Shown: piece by piece, positions 62,137-64,000 of the stretch
Numbering within the stretch: position 1 is the first letter of the stretch
Layout of the letters: each line of letters opens with the position of its first letter
From: Streptomyces sp. XD-27
GTDB taxonomy: Bacteria; Actinomycetota; Actinomycetes; Streptomycetales; Streptomycetaceae
Reading direction: 5' to 3'
DNA length: 64,000 bases
Assembly: GCF_030553055.1 (NCBI RefSeq)
Contig: NZ_CP130713.1
Span: 4,464,001-4,528,000 of the forward strand
Notes under the pieces: model-generated
Seen by the model: the letters and a program-made list of their open reading frames with translations, nothing else
Told to the model about the DNA's origin: nothing
Database searches by the model: none
Program-made: the position numbers and the translations under genes

Positions 62137-63324
62137 TCAGGAGCGCTGCGCCGGAGGCTTGGGGGCCTTGTGCGCCGGGGGCTTGGGTGCCTCAGGGGCC
62201 TCGAGCCGGTTGCTCAGCCACTCCAGGCAGCCGGGGATCTCGCGCTTCCAGGTGTTGAAGTTGTGCCCCCCGCTTTCGAGGATCATCGACGAGATGCGGG
62301 TGGGCGCACCCTGGCGGTTCAGCTTGATCACCTTGTCGATGAACTTCTCGGTCTTCTTGTGGAGCTTCTCGCCGTGCTTGCTGCTGGTGACCAGCAGCGA
62401 GACCGGCGGGGCGGGCTTGTGGTCCAGCCGCCACATCAGGTTGTTCTCCCGCCGGACCTGGGCGCTGCCGCCGAACAGGTCGCCGGTCGTCGCGTCCTTC
62501 GGCGCCTCGTACGCGGGCGACAGCCCGACGCCCACGGAGAACGCCTTCGGGTGGCGCATCGGCATCTTCAGCGCGCAGTAGCCGCCGGTCGAGTTGCCCA
62601 TGACGCCCCAGTTCTGAGCCTTGTCGCCGACCCGGTAGTGGGCGGTGACCGCGTTCCGTACGTCCTGGGTGAAGTAGGTCTCGGTCTGCGGGCCGCCGGG
62701 CACGTCCATGCACTCGGTGTCCCGCGGCGGCTTGACGGTGGGCCGCATCATCACCAGCACCATCGGCGGCATCTTGCCGTCCTTGACCAGCTTGTGCGCC
62801 GTCTGCGGGTACTTGAGCCCGTACATCAGCGCCTCGGTGGTGCCCGGGTAGCCGGTCAGCACCAGGGCGGCGCGGAACCTGTGGTTCTTGTACTCCTCCT
62901 GGAAGTACTCCGGCGGCAGGTAGACGTACGCCTTGCTGGCGATCCGGGACTGCGGGCCCTGGATCGTCACCTTCTCGATCCGCCCGGCCACGGTGGCCTG
63001 GTGGCTTCCCGGAACGTTCACCTTCTGGACGCCCTGGACCTGCACCTGCTTGCTCAGCGGTGTGTCATGATCGACCACGACCCCCGGAGTGTCCTCGGTG
63101 CCGAGCAGATCCGCCCAGGAGCCGTAGAAGCCGAACGACTGGTTGGCCCAGAGGCCGACCGCGGCGAACAGCGATATCTGGGCCAGGAGCAGAGTTCCTA
63201 TTCGGCCCAGTACAGCCTGTACGCTGCGGCCCGCGAGCTTCGGCCATAGCCAGATGGTCGCGGCGAACAGCAGCACCGCCACAAGGACGGCGAGCAGCAC
63301 GGTTTTCGTGGCGGTGAGACCCAT
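62137..63324 (-). CDS. Membrane-anchored esterase, antigen-85/EstD-like
   Basis: 395 residues. Three hydrophobic N-terminal helices (TVLLAVLVAVLLFAATIWLW; GTLLLAQISLFAAVGLW) precede an extracytoplasmic alpha/beta-hydrolase domain with nucleophile GVMGNSTGGYCAL near residue 241 and catalytic His in ESGGHNFNTW. Related Streptomyces proteins are called putative esterases; the Antigen 85 relationship suggests acyl transfer or hydrolysis at the cell surface. Lysine/proline-rich tail. ATG 63324; divergent from the next gene across 146 bases. Confidence 0.85.
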   Translation of the reverse strand: MGLTATKTVLLAVLVAVLLFAATIWLWPKLAGRSVQAVLGRIGTLLLAQISLFAAVGLWANQSFGFYGSWADLLGTEDTPGVVVDHDTPLSKQVQVQGVQKVNVPGSHQATVAGRIEKVTIQGPQSRIASKAYVYLPPEYFQEEYKNHRFRAALVLTGYPGTTEALMYGLKYPQTAHKLVKDGKMPPMVLVMMRPTVKPPRDTECMDVPGGPQTETYFTQDVRNAVTAHYRVGDKAQNWGVMGNSTGGYCALKMPMRHPKAFSVGVGLSPAYEAPKDATTGDLFGGSAQVRRENNLMWRLDHKPAPPVSLLVTSSKHGEKLHKKTEKFIDKVIKLNRQGAPTRISSMILESGGHNFNTWKREIPGCLEWLSNRLEAPEAPKPPAHKAPKPPAQRS

Positions 63325-63470
63325 CACAGTCTTTCTGTCGGGCGGTCGGTCATCCCCCGTGCCGCGCGATGGAACCCCATGCCCATGAACGCCGTCTTGG
63401 AAGGCGCAAATTGTCCAGGTGCCGCGTCCGCGGGACGCAGATCCTCACGACAGGGGCGACGGGAAAGCAA

Positions 63471-64000
63471 ATGTCTGAAATGCAAGATGGCGAAAAGTCC
63501 GGGGTGGTTCCTCCGCGGCTGCGGCGCCTGATGCGCGGACCACGTCCGGAGACCATCCCCACGGTCGTCGGCACGGCCTGCATGCTGATCGGGCTGCTCA
63601 ATGTTGCATCCGGCATTTTCCCACGCTTCCGACACAGCAAGTTCCACACCTTCACCGAGGTGTTGCCCGGAGCGGTGAGCCCGCTGGCCGCCGCCTCCTC
63701 CATCGTCGTCGGCCTGCTGCTGCTGATGCTCGCGCACGGGCTGAAGCGGCGTAAGCGGCGTGCCTGGGTGGCCGCGGTGGGGCTGCTGCCGATCGGGGCG
63801 ACCGCACAGCTGATGTACCGGGACTCGGTCTGCGGCGCGCTGCTGTCGCTCGCGCTGCTGGCGCTGCTGATCTGGCGCCGCGAGGAGTTCTTCGCCCTGC
63901 CGGACCCGCGCAGCCGCTGGAAGGCGCTGGCCAGCTTCGTGGTGCTGGGCGGGGTCAGCCTGGGCCTGGGCTGGCTGATCGTCGACGGGCACCCGGACAA
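63471..64000 (+). CDS. MprF/LysX-like membrane protein, 3' end missing
   Basis: 176 codons are visible. Several helices (VVGTACMLIGLLNVASGIFP; AAASSIVVGLLLLMLAHGLK; LLPIGATAQLMYRD; LLSLALLALLIWRREEFFAL) form the membrane half of phosphatidylglycerol lysyltransferase-type proteins; REEFFALPDPRSRWK before a further helix is typical of that group. The catalytic aminoacyl-transfer domain would lie beyond the window. ATG 63471 has GGGAAAG upstream. Confidence 0.78.
   Translation, partial: MSEMQDGEKSGVVPPRLRRLMRGPRPETIPTVVGTACMLIGLLNVASGIFPRFRHSKFHTFTEVLPGAVSPLAAASSIVVGLLLLMLAHGLKRRKRRAWVAAVGLLPIGATAQLMYRDSVCGALLSLALLALLIWRREEFFALPDPRSRWKALASFVVLGGVSLGLGWLIVDGHPD

Overview
The window is high-GC actinobacterial DNA that looks like Streptomyces chromosome. 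Supporting signs are near-universal G/C at codon third positions, many GTG starts, leaderless starts with a TAnnnT box about 7 bases upstream, BldG and its anti-sigma partner, an XRE/DUF397/ATPase trio, a TipA-type regulator, and C-minus ribosomal protein paralogues. No phage, insertion sequence, CRISPR array or replication origin was seen.

Left third (1-31 kb): a SulP transporter with the start of a carbonic-anhydrase domain is cut by the left edge. Next come a CooC-like ATPase, a degenerate Fic-like protein and a HAD phosphatase. A tad/Flp-type secretion operon follows (Ssd/CpaE-like, TadA, TadB, TadC, a DUF4244 pilin-like peptide, TadE, TadG) with ATGA/GTGA overlaps, running tail-to-tail into an MrfA/YprA-family helicase. 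Then bldG and its anti-sigma gene, H+-pyrophosphatase, a lipoprotein, a SAM methyltransferase, topA, a giant membrane-anchored thymidylate kinase, holB, an S33 peptidase and tRNA-Thr(CGT). From memory, the HAD-Ssd-tad-helicase order is shared with Mycobacterium.

Middle (31-53 kb), more accessory: a cupin, ogt-alkB repair genes, TerB, an MreB/Mbl-like actin, and a zinc-starvation cluster. That cluster holds six cysteine-poor ribosomal proteins (bL32, uS14, bL28, bL33, bL31B, bS18) and two COG0523 GTPase-family proteins behind two nearly identical Zur-like operators. The XRE/DUF397/ATPase trio (with a shared operator-like element), an aldehyde dehydrogenase, DinB and PadR proteins, a low-complexity protein of unknown function, a glutamate decarboxylase, a LysE exporter, an autoregulated tipA-like gene, DedA and ThrE follow.

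Right end (53-64 kb): the housekeeping run ppa, dacB, DUF2342 metalloprotease, tilS, hpt, ftsH, folE, then an esterase and the start of an MprF/LysX-like protein.

Two window-wide features matter to any reader. Five otherwise intact genes (hppA, holB, the S33 peptidase, alkB, gadB) each need one missing base to restore a single frame, and in four of them the break maps to a short G or C run; this points to assembly errors rather than real pseudogenes. The sequence is also rich in short GC-rich tandem repeats (8-37 bp units), in intergenic DNA and in surface-loop or low-complexity coding regions.
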